In this document: positions 22,700 to 33,490 of the stretch, in pieces
Layout: each line of letters starts with the position of its first letter
Position numbering within the stretch: the first letter of the stretch is position 1
Assembly: GCF_000004075.3 (NCBI RefSeq)
Contig: NC_026656.2
Span: 21,028,607 to 21,092,606, forward strand
Reading direction: 5' to 3'
Length of the DNA stretch: 64,000 nt
From: Cucumis sativus
Taxonomy: Eukaryota > Streptophyta > Magnoliopsida > Cucurbitales > Cucurbitaceae
Notes under the pieces: generated by a model
Database searches by the model: none
The model's input: the letters and a program-made list of their open reading frames with translations, nothing else
What the model was told of the DNA's origin: nothing
Made by a program: the position numbers and the translations under genes

Positions 22700-23010
22700 G
22701 TTCTTAAGCTATTTCAGTTTCTGCACAAGTTGTTCTTCAGTTTGTTTTCCACTTGTGTTCTCTACTGGTTCTTCTTCAGTAGCTGTAGTTTCCTCCATAG
22801 ATTGAGTATTATTTCTAGTATTCTACACCTCAAACTAAGTAATATAGGTTTATGTGGCATTAGGATTTTTTTCAAGATTATCTTTTCCTTGCAAAAACAT
22901 CCCTTTTTTTTTTTTTTAAATGAACATCCCTACTGATTATAAACTTTTTGTCAGTGGTGTGCTACATCTTGCAACCCTTTACCCTTTGTGTGAAGCCAAC
23001 AATTTTTTTT
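22700..23010 (-). pseudogene. Copia integrase-RT linker fragment
   Basis: Minus-strand reading gives VGFTQRVKGCKM, stop, HTTDKKFIISRDVHL, then a run of A/T and a second piece with EETTATEEEPVENTSG. The first matches the post-integrase segment of TNT1-type copia polyproteins. Stops and frame changes are present. To its right, 23011-23440 shows no further recognisable coding. Confidence 0.6.
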
Positions 23011-23439
23011 TGCCTTGAGAAGAGAGGCTTTTGGTGGTGATTGTTTTTTATCGAAAATTTTTACTTTAATGATCCAATGGTTGATTAATATATATTATTT
23101 AGAGACATTAATTTGTGGGTTTTCCCATTTCTTGTTGCTCTTGTGAATTTTTGTTGGTTGTATTCTAGTGTATACAGATTATTGTTTGGAAGGAGAACAA
23201 AAGAAGGACAATAAATTTAAACAAATTTACTCTTCTTATTTTATTATATTTACAAGGTAAAAAAGGAAGAAGTAAAATTGAATAAAACATCTTTGCACCA
23301 ACAAAAAAAAAACAATTAACTAATGGACGAAAATAAACTTAATAGAATTTCAACACACTTTAACAAAGGTAAATTCCAATACGAGGAAACTCTTAAATAA
23401 TCAAGGAGAATAACTATATTCAATAGGAAAAAATAACAA

Positions 23440-23760
23440 ATAAACCATACGATTGAATCCTAATTTCATGGTTAGGCATGAGAGGTTTGAGTAGCCAGCC
23501 AGGAAATGTAGATATAGCAGACAATATTGCAGCAGATCAGAAAGAGAGACCAAGCAATACAATCGATGGCATCAAAACACAACAGTATATATTTGTATTT
23601 GTTTCTATTTTCACTTTTGCATCTCTCTCCAAATTGGAATCTATTATTACTATTAAATCATTATTTCTTAATATTTGTTTAGAGAAAAAATTTAAATGAT
23701 AAAAACGATTGAAAATATTTATAAATGTATTAATAAAATATATCATTGTCTATATTGTCT
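23440..23760. repeat. Array spacer copy (empty site for copia element 2)
   Basis: The segment CCAAGCAATACAATCGATGG... CCAAATTGGAATCTATTATT... TCATTATTTCTTAATATT matches the two flanks of the copia insertion at 28785-33490 joined together. It also matches 49.82-49.97 kb. It is thus a paralogue of the pre-insertion sequence. The ORF at 23478-23699 within it is not supported. Confidence 0.6.
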
Positions 23761-24459
23761 ATTTGTGATAAAATGTAAGATAAAGTACTACTACCTATCT
23801 CTTCTATCTATAGGTGAATGATCTAAAAAAAACTATTATCAAATTTAGGTATTTCACAACTTTTGGTATATGTTTAAAATTACATAGTTTTTCTAAATGT
23901 TGAAGTAACCATATTTTCAATCATTATTATAAATGATGATAAGAACAGTAAATCCCTTATCTTCGTCAACTATAGTGCTAGTACAATTGCTTTGAATCTA
24001 AATGTGTTTATTTGATTGTAGCTGAAATTTATGTTTAGACCTTTTGTTTTCTCTTCCTTTATTTTCATGTTCTGTTTTCTCTATATTACTAATAAAGTAG
24101 AGTTGACGATGGTGTTAAGGGAGGGTCCACCCAGTGAAAATGTCTTGATGTACCTATTGACTTTTCCTATCTTTACAAAAATTGTTTTCAATAATTATAA
24201 TTTATAATTTTGTTATAATGGTTTCAAAATTCAAACAAAATTTTGAAAATTTTTTTTTGCATTGTTTTTAGAATTTTTGACTAAGAGGTTTGAGTATTTT
24301 CCTTTAAAACTTTGTTTTTTACAATTTTTTTTTGTCTGTTTTTTAAAATTTATCCTTAATTTTCTCATTGATTCCACCTTATGATTCTCATAATTTAATA
24401 AACAATCACTTGATTTTTAGTTAAATTTTAAAAAAAAAACTATTAATTTGTCAAATTTT

Positions 24460-25330
24460 CACTACAAAAAAAATATGGCCTTTAATGTCGGTTCAAAACC
24501 GACATTAAAGGCCTTTAGTGTCGGTTGACAACCGACATCTATGCTAGCATTATTAAAGGTCTTTAATGTCATTTCTGCTTTGATGTCGGTTTAAAAACGA
24601 TATTAAAGGCCTTTAATGTTGGTGTTATTGAAGATCTTTAGTGTCGGTTGGCCTTTGATGTCGTTTTAAAACCGACATTAAAGTCTTATTTTTTGATCTA
24701 TTTTTATAAATTATTTTTTTAAAACCGACATTAAAGTCTTGTTTTTTTATCTATTTTTATTTAATTGTTGCATTATTGTCCATTTTTTATAAACCGATAT
24801 TGGGGTATGTGTAGATAAATATTTTTTTCTCATGCCAACAAATCAATAAAATTAATATTATTTTAGAAACTACAATATTTTTCTTTTACATTTGTATACA
24901 CAAAATGAAATCTTAATATTGTGTTTGTATATACATTCTACAATAATACATGAAATAAGATCCTAATATAGGATTTCAATAAGAAATCCTAAACGTCTGC
25001 ACAGTCTTCAACTTTCAATGATCGCTTCCATCTACACAATCGCTTAGCTTGGCTGGCTATCTAAGACCAAAATATGAAGATTAAATCCAAAATCTGCAAA
25101 ATTATGTTGATAAAGGCCAACATTTGCACCATCCATAACAGCATCACAATAATTATGTACTTCTAACGGTTCGTTAATAAATAAAACAAAAATTGCATGT
25201 AAGGCCGAGAGGAAATCAAGCTTTTTTAGGATTTAGGATTACTGCCCAGAGGAAGACCAATGCAATAAAACCGTACACATCTAATGCTATAGATACCTCT
25301 CTCTAACGTAATGCAACTTCCCTAACATTA
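24460..25330 (+). mobile_element. CACTA-type transposon end with subterminal repeats
   Basis: The left end is CACTACAAAAAAAATATGGC at 24460, matching the CACTA (En/Spm) terminal pattern. It is followed by many subterminal TGTCGGTT and AACCGACA motifs in both orientations to about 24.8 kb, including a perfect 17-base inverted repeat with a 3-base spacer at 24477-24513. The paralogous block at 14.24 kb reads GTCAAATTTTAAATATTTGA without the insert, so the insertion lies between GTCAAATTTT and AAATATTTGA. No matching TAGTG end was seen at the right side near 25.33 kb, and no transposase. A truncated non-autonomous copy is inferred. Confidence 0.65.
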
Positions 25331-25668
25331 AATTTAAATATTTGAATTGATTTATTGAAAACATTACAGTGGAAAAGGGACAATAAAACAAAGAAACTGT
25401 AATATGTATAAATAGTATTCATCATCTTAGTTTTCAAACATGAAAAACTAAAAGTCATAACAATTAAAGTGGAAGAAATGGAAATTAAACAATTATTGAT
25501 AAAAAGAACAAAATAAAGTTAAAACAAACTTAAATTTCAAACAAAATATATGCCTCTGCTCACAAACACATATCTAGGATGCATAAAAATAACATGATCT
25601 TTATTTGAAAAACTTAAAATAAAGAAATACACACACATAAAGTACATGGATATTGATTTGAGGTATAG

Positions 25669-27129
25669 CTAAGGAATATCAGGTTTGGATTTAGGAAAGG
25701 CAGATATAGCAGAAAATACAGTTTGCAGGACGGTAAGAATAAGAAGGATTAATGCAGCAAGGAAAGAGATAAATGCCCATGGTGTATTGCAATAGTTATG
25801 TTTGAGTGTAGCTTTTGCCTTGTTCCACCATCTATCACAATGTTTGCGTAAACGTTCGCTGATATCGTTGAAGTAGATGTTATTAAACGAGCTTGACACA
25901 AACTTACAAAGATTGTTAAACAATTGTGAAACTTCTCTATCACTTCCACCAATATCGTTGATAATGATTTTTTCCTTCACAAGTAAATTCACATCGTTCT
26001 CTGTGCTTATCAAATAGTCCATAAATGTTATATACGGTATTACATATGTGTTCTGCACTTCTATTGGAAAATGCTCGAATGCTAACAAGTTTCGCATCAT
26101 AGGTTCGAAGTAATCATCAATATGTAAAGGTGGAATTTCCAAAATCCCATTTTTGAATTTTATGTTCATCAAACATTTGGTGTTTTCTGCTTTCTTGATG
26201 GTTACACCAGCTTCAAAAAGCTCGGTTATGGATGGAGGGATAATAACATTCCACTCTTCCAAATCACTGCTTTTTTTGTCATGCTCACAACGATGGTGGG
26301 GGACAAAGTAAAAGCTTAAGAAATCGATGAAGTGCTTTGGTTCTATTGATTGGATGTCAGATGGTTCATAATTTTCTAACCAACCCATCTTGAGATACTT
26401 ACAAGTAAGTTCTTTGAAGCATTTGGGGTTATCATCTTGTTTTGGTATTAGGTCATATAGATGTTGAAGAATGAAGAACGGAAGTTGATTTTCCAACTTA
26501 ATCAAATCATCATCTATATCAGGGATTCTTTCTTTGTAGAATGACATAGATACATTGTTTTCAATTTTAGGGAAGAATGATTCATCTGGCATCTTGTATT
26601 CTTCATAATCAAGTATAAAAAACTCGACTATAAAACAACCATCCATAAGCATCATTTTAATGAAATCTTCGTCGTTCATGTCTATAGATTCCGCGTAGCA
26701 ATTTCGAGCTTCTTTCACCCAACTTTGAGCTTTTTTCACAAGATCTTCCAATGATCTAGTTTGCAGTAGTTGCTCCAATGATTCTATCTTATAAACACGA
26801 CGTAAAAAGTTAATAACACTTTGAAACTTATATTGTTCATTGGCTCTCAAATTCTCGTCAGCATGATAGTAAAAGGGGCCTATGGAAATGTGTTGAGGGA
26901 CATAGGCTTTAGGATTCATCTCACGTTGTTGTTTGGGAACTCGATAGATGCTACATTGATTCTTGAGAGCAGGAGGCACTTGATACAACAAGTTTTTAAT
27001 GGATATAACAACACGATCACAAATAAGTTGTTGATTAACTCCACTAATTTCTATCATATTGTTAGATTTTTGGTTTGAAACACCATGCTCTTCATGTTGA
27101 CCATTATCTTCCATTTGGACTTCCAACAT
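25669..27129 (-). CDS. DUF247 (UPF0481) membrane protein, copy 4
   Basis: Intact, 486 residues from ATG at 27127-27129. The open frame extends two codons upstream to GTG at 27133-27135, which is ATG in copy 3. The ancestral first Met has therefore mutated and translation should begin at the former third codon (MLEVQMEDNGQ). Blocks as in copy 3: VVISIKNLLYQ, CSIYRVPKQ, PQHISIGPFYYH, MMLMDGCFIVEFFILDYEE, DLIKLENQLPFFILQHLYDL, PPSITELFEAGVTIKKAE, NGILEIPPLHIDDYFE, IINDIGGSDREVSQLFNNL, WWNKAKATLKHNYCNTPWA, a C-terminal membrane span and the KSKPDIP tail. The Phe-to-Cys change in HNYFNTPW is unusual among the copies here. Function unknown; paralogue of copy 3. Confidence 0.9.
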   Translation of the reverse strand: MLEVQMEDNGQHEEHGVSNQKSNNMIEISGVNQQLICDRVVISIKNLLYQVPPALKNQCSIYRVPKQQREMNPKAYVPQHISIGPFYYHADENLRANEQYKFQSVINFLRRVYKIESLEQLLQTRSLEDLVKKAQSWVKEARNCYAESIDMNDEDFIKMMLMDGCFIVEFFILDYEEYKMPDESFFPKIENNVSMSFYKERIPDIDDDLIKLENQLPFFILQHLYDLIPKQDDNPKCFKELTCKYLKMGWLENYEPSDIQSIEPKHFIDFLSFYFVPHHRCEHDKKSSDLEEWNVIIPPSITELFEAGVTIKKAENTKCLMNIKFKNGILEIPPLHIDDYFEPMMRNLLAFEHFPIEVQNTYVIPYITFMDYLISTENDVNLLVKEKIIINDIGGSDREVSQLFNNLCKFVSSSFNNIYFNDISERLRKHCDRWWNKAKATLKHNYCNTPWAFISFLAALILLILTVLQTVFSAISAFPKSKPDIP

Positions 27130-27153
27130 TCCCACGTTTTCAAATTAAATCTA

Positions 27154-27666
27154 CTTCAACAAATTAAACAATGTATATTTTAAAATTTAACTAAATATAT
27201 GGAATAAACATAAGGATAATTGAACATTAACATAAACTTCATTTCTGCGTATCTATAATTTCTTTTTAACTAAAAGAGGTAGTTTTATATATATATATAT
27301 AGTTAGTGAAATTTCGAGTTGAGAATTCTAATATTTCCTAGCTAGGTAAACAACCTGGACCAAAAAATGTAAGTTTTTTAATTAAGAAGTCACATTATTA
27401 TAAGGGATTTAGAGTAAATAATTATATTCAATTTACACCTTCTAAATTATCAGATATTTTGTTGTGTTAAAATAATTAAAATTAAACGTGTTTAATGAAA
27501 AATATATAAAGTTTTTCTTAACCATCGACTAATTTAAGATATTTAAATTAATGAATGAAAGTATATTTAATATTATATCACTTAACCATTCTTCATTCTT
27601 CTTATACTTTTATATGTAAAATTTGTGGAAGAAAGAAAGAAATTAAATGAAGGGAAAGAGTTGTAC
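27154..27666 (-). other. 5' UTR intron of DUF247 copy 4
   Basis: Donor AAAG|GTACAA at 27666. The acceptor context is changed from GGAG|GAGATTTG to GAAG|TAGATTTAATTTG, leaving two usable AG positions (intron end 27154 or 27151). Single copy of the unit that is duplicated in the copy 3 intron. Confidence 0.55.
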
Positions 27667-27870
27667 CTTTACGTGGAAAATTTGATAGAGGTTTGATAGA
27701 ATGAAAACTAAGGAAGAAAGAAATCTCAAAAGAGAGTTTTGAGAAGAAGATTGAGTAAGAGAGTTGATTTGGAACTTTGATAACAAAGAGGAAATGTGTG
27801 TGTATATATATATAATTAGAAGGAATAATTAAATGTTTTCATGTGGGACTTGGGAGAGTAAAAAACACAA
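27667..27870 (-). promoter_or_regulatory. Exon 1 and promoter of DUF247 copy 4
   Basis: Nearly collinear with 16597-16800: TATATATATAATTAGA near 27805, then CATGTGGGACTTGGGAGAG near 27840. Confidence 0.4.
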
Positions 27871-28187
27871 TGGCAAGTACTTTATAAACTTTTGCATATG
27901 TAGTTTTTAAAATTTTGAAATGAATAAATTGATAAGCAAATTAATTACTTCCAAATGAAGCTTTTGTATAAAGAAGAGTAAAAAAAAAAGGTGGATCGAA
28001 AGCCATGTGAACGAAAATAATAATAGTAATAATAATAAAATTCAAAGCAAGTGTATAATTTAAAGTCATGATTGATGATATAATTAAGTAGTTTATATAA
28101 GTAGTTCCATATTGATATATAGATTATAAAAATATTAATGATATACATATAAATTATAATATGGTCTATTAAATTATAGAAAAATTG

Positions 28188-28437
28188 CAATAGATGACTA
28201 TTTTAGCAATAATAATTAATGATATAGCAACATTTTAAAAAAATTGTAAATATAGCAAAACTATCACTGATAGACTTCATATGGTAGACCAATATTTGTA
28301 ACATGATCTATGAGTGATAGACTTATATCATTGATAGAATTTGACAAATTTTACTATATTTGTAAACTTTTTAAAATTATGCTATATACTTAATTAATTT
28401 GAATTTAATTGTTAAATTTGTAACCATCTCTAAATTA
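28188..28437. repeat. MITE-like repeat with TGATAG palindromes
   Basis: Same layout as 6783-7010: GATATAGCAACATTTTAAAA, ATATAGCAAAACTATCACTG, TGATAGACTTATATCATTGA, then TTTTTAAAATTATGCTATAT. Absent from the homologous position of block A1 (about 17.13 kb), so it probably inserted after the block duplication. Confidence 0.5.
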
Positions 28438-28784
28438 TAATCGCTATTGGTGTGGTAGCTCAAACTTTATGATCTAAATATAGTACTAATTAATTTTGAA
28501 AACATAACCCGAATGGTAATTTTAAAATACATAATTATACTCGGAAGTTAAAAAAAAAAGTTTAATAAATATGGATTTCAGCTTATAAACTCAATTCCTA
28601 TTCTGAATTTATTGAACTCAATTTATGAAAAAAGAAATGTATTGGATATTTCTTATATAAAACCAAGCAATACAATCGATTGCATAAAAACAGAACAGAA
28701 TATATTTGTATTTGTTTTTGTTCCACTAATCTTCACTTTTCCATCTCTCCAAATTGGAATCTATTATTACTATGATATGATTGT

Positions 28785-28890
28785 TATTAGAAAATAATAT
28801 CATATTACAAAATCTACTACTCCTATAAATATTCATTCTCATCAATGAAAACAGTAACCAAATTCAATATAAATTCATCGATAATTTACA
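28785..28890 (+). repeat. 5' LTR of copia element 2
   Basis: Begins TATTAGAAAATAATATCATA and ends GATAATTTACA, matching the 3' LTR at both ends. It is about 66 bases shorter because the middle (corresponding roughly to 33355-33424) is deleted. Confidence 0.75.
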
Positions 28891-28984
28891 TAAATAATTC
28901 CTTCTTCTTCTTCGTATTCTTCTTCTTTTGTTGTCTCTCGTCGTCACATTTTTATCTTCTTCCAGATTGTTTCCTTTCGTCCCT

Positions 28985-31900
28985 TCTTCTTCTTTTTCAA
29001 TGCCTACCTCCAGCTCCCAATCTGATTCCATCTCTACTGAAACTCCTACTAATCTCATTCCCACAAAATCAACATGTTCCTATCTCAACTCTCTTCTTAC
29101 TATCAAATATTTGCAATCTTGTACTCCTTCGATTAGACTCCACAAACTACCTTATCTGGAAATATCAAGTATCCTCAATCCTCAAAGAACATTCTCTATT
29201 TGGTCACATTGACGATTCTCTTCCATGCCCTTTCAACTTTTTTCCTTCAACACCTGCTGGAACCACCCCTGAAATAAACCTTGAGCATCTTCAGTGGCTC
29301 TCCCGTGACCAAGCTCATATCAGCCTCATCAACACAACCCCATTCCCTTCAACTCTTGCTCATGTAGTCGGCACAACCTCATCCAAAGCTTTGTGGTTCT
29401 CTCCAGAAAAGAGACACTCCTCCAATACCATATCCAATATTCTTGATCTCTGATCTGCCCTTTACTCCATAAAGTAAACTCCATCTGAAAAAATCGAGCA
29501 ATATACTTCTCGAATCAAAGCCCATGTCAACAGGCTTGTTGCCGCCATTGTCTCTCCAGAAGATGAAGAAATTTTAGTTCATACCTTAAATGGACTTCCC
29601 GCAACCTTCAATGTCTTTCACACGACAATCCGAACTCGAAGTGGTACCATCTCCCTTGAAGAACTTCACACCCTTCTCATCTTTGAGGAATCAACCATAG
29701 CAAAATCGTCCGCCATTGAAGCCATTCTTACCGCCATGGTAGACGTGCAAAATTTACACCCTTCATCTAGTGGTAGCTGCAAACAAGGAAGACGACATGG
29801 TAACCCTTATTTTAATTCTTAAAATCACACAAATTATCGTGGATTCTGATGAGGAAACGGGTCGTGTGGAGGAACATTTTTCAATCAGCCCAACATCTCA
29901 AATCGGCTCAATTCTTCATTCAATCCAAACCACCCATCATTCAATTTCTCTTCTCACTCTCGGCTCATTGGACATTTCCTCACTCATGGGCCCACTTTTG
30001 GGCCTGAAACCAATTCTAACAAGTTGAACGCATATTCGGTCAAATTTGTCAAAAATTCGGACATGGCGCTCTCGATTGCTACAATTGTATGAATTTCTCT
30101 TATCAAGGTAGACATCCACCATCTCAATTGGCGGTAAACTCTATGAATTCTCAATCTCCTGTTGAAAATACTAATAGTTTATGGTTACCTCACAGTGGAT
30201 ATAATGCTCATATGATGAATGAGTTGGCAAATTCAATAATTATAATGGTGAGAAAACTGTCACTGTGGGAAATGGCTAATCTTTAAACATTCAAATTACT
30301 GGTACTGGTAAACTCTCAACTCCCTCTCACACCTTTAATCTTTAAAAATACTTCATGTTCCGCAACTCGCTACAAATCTCTTATCTGTTCAAAAATTTTG
30401 CCTTAATAATAATTGCATTTTTATTTTTGATACTGACTCGTTCCTCATTCAGGATAAAGTCATCGACTTAACTTTGTATACTGATGAAAGCATCAATGGT
30501 CTCCACCCTATTCCCAGTACTTCTCATCTATCCACATATACTATGCATTCCAAAATTTTAAATTTTCATGCAAAACAGAAGAATTCATCATTGTGGCATT
30601 TTCATTTGGGTCATCCTGCTCCAAGGATTCTTAGTTCAATTTTATCTTGCTTTGGTCTATCTATGTCTTTTTCTCTTTCAACTTGCAGTTACACTAGTTG
30701 TTTAAAAGCAAAAATAACAAAATTATCTTTTCCTGTGTCTTTGTTCACTTCTCTTACACCACTTGAATTTGTTCATAGCGATGTATGAGGTCCTTCTTCA
30801 ATAATTTCTTCCGATGGAAATTGATATTATGTTAGTTTCATTGACAATTTTAGCAAATTCACATGCCTCTTTTGTATTGCTTATAAACCAGATGTTCACT
30901 CTATTATTCAAAAATTTGTTCTCTTCATTGAAAATCAAATATCTCAGAAATTGAAAGTTTTTAGATTCGATGGTGGTGGTGAATTTTGCAACAATTCCTT
31001 ATAATCCCTCTTTGAATCCAAAGGTATTTATTATAAAAAAATCATGTCTTTATACACCTGAACAAAACGACATTGCAGAACGTAAACATCGTCATATTGT
31101 TGAAATTGCAATATTTTTAATTTTCCATTCCACTGTTCCCCTTGAATTTTGGCCTTATGTTTTTTCTATGGTAGTTTTTCTTATTAATTGAATGTCCTCC
31201 CCCTTACTTAAAATGTTTTCACAATTTGAAATGCTTTTTGGTCATACTTGAAATTTGCATCATTTAAAAGTTTTTGGATGTGCATGTTATCCACTCCTCA
31301 AACCCTACACCAAACATAAACTTGAACCAAAAACCACACAACACGTTTTCTTAGGTTATATATACTCCTAATTTTAAAGAATATATTTGTAATAATCCAT
31401 CAACCAAACAAACCATTGTTTCACACCACGTTATCTTTCATGAAACCGTTTTTTTCTTTGCCCAAACCACTACCTCTTCCTCATCACAAACTCAATCCCT
31501 TTATGATCCCAACTTACTACTCACCTTACTCAACCTTCCACATCCTACATCCTCACACTCTATCTCCATATAATCTCCTACTACTAACCCTCATACTGCT
31601 GACATTACTTACTCACCCTTTATGGATATTAATGTCTCTCATCAGTCTTTGCATGTTTCATCTATTGTTGATAATAGGAAATAACATAGAGGTTGTCACC
31701 ACCAAAGCACCAGCTCCAATTTCTCCTCAAAACACTTATGCCATGCAAACTCGAGCAAAGTCAGGAATTTTTAAACAAAAGGCATTCCATATCACCACGA
31801 TTCTTCCAACTCCAACATCATACACTGAAGCTTCCAAGTGTCCTGAATGGAGAGATGCAATGTGTGAGGAATTCAATGCTCTTCAAGCACAAGGTACTTG

Positions 31901-33311
31901 GTCTTTGGTCCCTCGCAATCCATCCATGAATATTGTTCATTGTACGTGGGTCTTTCACACAAATATAATCCTGATGGATCAGTTGCTTACCACAAAGCAT
32001 TTCTAGTTGTCAAAGGTTCTCACCAGGTACAAGGTTTTGATTTTGACGAAACTTTTAGTCCTGTTGTCAAAAAGCTTACTATACTAATTATTCTTGCTTT
32101 AGTTGCACAATACAATTGGTCATTGACACAACTAGATGCCAAAAAATGCTTTTCTTCATGGTGTTCTCCAGAAAACAGTATAAATGTCTCAACCTACTAG
32201 TTTTCATGATAAAAAAATTTTAAACCATGTGTGTCTTCTACACAAGAGTTTTATGGCCTCAAACAAGTCCCCCATACTTGGTTTGAACGATTTACCTCTA
32301 ATTTGTTTACTCTGGGTTTTGTTGCTTAAAATGTTGATCCATGTTTATTCATTAGACCTGTCAGATCCTCTCTTACTTACTTACTCCTATATATTGATGA
32401 TATTATTGTCATTGGTCAGACTCCTCTTATATTTCTTTTCTCAAAAACCAATTGGTACTTGAATTCAAAATATCTAATCTTGGTCCTTTAAAGTATTTTC
32501 TTGGTCTCGAAATACAATTCTCCACTAATGGCATTTTTGTCAACCAAGCGAATGTTGCACAACACAAATGTCTACCTCTCTTGCCCTCTACACCACTGCA
32601 CCCCCTTGTAATGATCCTTCCATATACCGCAACCTTGTTCCTTACAATATCTTACATTTACTTGACTCGATATCGACTTCTCCGTAAATCGTGTCAGCCA
32701 ATTCATGCACAAACCAACAATAATTCACTTTTCTGCAGTAAAACGCATCCTTCGATATTTATGTGGTACTTCCATCCTGGGCATACATTTTCGCAAAGGT
32801 TCGTCTCCAAATCTTTTGTGACCCTGATTAGACAAGTGATACTTTTGACCGACGATCCACCTCAGGATTCATTACCTTCATTGGCTCTAATCCAATCTCT
32901 TGGTCTTCTAAAAAGCAATCTATCATTTTTCGTTTCTCCATCGAAGCAAAGTATCGTTCTCTTGCCACTACTACTGCCGATCTTTACTGGCACCGACAAC
33001 TTCTCTGTGATCTTCATGTTCCTCTCACAACCCCACCAACATTATGGTGTGATAATGCTTCCGCTATATCTCTGACTGATAACGCTTCCGCTATATCTCT
33101 GGTCCATAATCATGTTTTTCATGCTAGAACTAAACACATTGAGATTGATTACCATTTTGTTCGGAAAAAAGTTCTTTGTAAAGACATCTTGGTTTGACAC
33201 ATCTCTTCCGACAAACAACTTGATGATATACTCACAAAACCACTTATGTCTCCCACATTTCTTCACCTTCGAAACAAACTACTGATTGACTCGTCTCAGT
33301 CTTTCGTTTGA
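28985..33311 (+). pseudogene. Copia gag-pol polyprotein remnant
   Basis: Gag (UBN2-like) starts near 29.1 kb: LDSTNYLIWKYQVSSILKEH, FGHIDDSLPCP, then a stop at 29453, after which gag continues (VNRLVAAIVSPEDEEILV) to about 29.76 kb. The gag-pre-integrase zinc region SSLWHFHLGHPAPRILSS lies at about 30.59 kb and LYTPEQNDIAERKHRHIVE of integrase at about 31.05 kb. RVT_2 pieces: ECPEWRDAMCEEFNAL-like (31.84 kb), FDFDETFSPVVKKLT (32.04 kb), WSLTQLDAK (32.12 kb), KISNLGPLKYFLGLEIQFST (32.46 kb). RNase H: LWCDNASAISL (33.05 kb), HARTKHIEIDYHFVRKK (33.12 kb), and a C-terminal QLDDILTKPL. Multiple in-frame stops. Confidence 0.85.
33051..33104 (+). repeat. 27-bp in-frame tandem duplication in RNase H
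   Basis: Two adjacent 27-base units (33051-33077 and 33078-33104) both encode DNASAISL plus one residue, directly after the WC of the catalytic-region motif WCDN. The units differ at few bases. Confidence 0.85.
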
Positions 33312-33318
33312 GAGGGGA

Positions 33319-33490
33319 TATTAGAAAATAATATCATATTACAAAATCTACTCCTATAATCCAGCTCCTTATTGTAAATTGATTTGTAATTATTCTTTAC
33401 CATATTTGTATCATCAAGCATTATATAAATATTCATTCTGATAAATGAAAATAATAAGCAAATTCAATACAAATTCATTGATAATTTACA
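33319..33490 (+). repeat. 3' LTR of copia element 2
   Basis: 172 bases, starting TATTAGAAAATAATATCATA straight after GAGAGGGGA and ending GATAATTTACA. Contains a TATATAAATATT stretch that may be its TATA box. Confidence 0.75.

Larger units (their letters stand above)
18953..23010 (-). mobile_element. Decayed Ty1/copia element 1, interrupted
   Basis: Minus-strand copia remnant. The 5'-most recognisable piece is 22.7-23.0 kb: DKKFIISRDVHL, typical of sequence just after the integrase domain, and then an acidic linker (ATEEEPVENTSGKQ). An unrelated LTR-like insert follows (about 21.75-22.70 kb), plus AT-rich sequence and a GATAC array. Coding then resumes near 20.57 kb with the reverse transcriptase and RNase H. 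Gag, protease and most of integrase are absent. Not autonomous. Confidence 0.7.
24050..28600. repeat. Segmental duplication block A2 (pairs with 13.37-18.0 kb)
   Basis: Same order as block A1: LINE tail at 24.07-24.19 kb, 3' flank, DUF247 gene, intron, promoter. It differs from A1 by the CACTA-type insertion at 24.46 kb, the lack of the 13.74-14.18 kb element and the lack of the intron tandem duplication. Confidence 0.75.

Noticed and set aside
20813-22703. CTTGT at 20813 as the left target duplication of the gypsy-type LTR
   Set aside because: The GATAC array runs across that point on both sides, so it cannot be the boundary unless the array spread later.
28845-29453. 202-codon frame as an independent secreted protein (hydrophobic start)
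   Set aside because: Its second half is copia gag; the hydrophobic beginning is a T/C-rich leader just after the 5' LTR.
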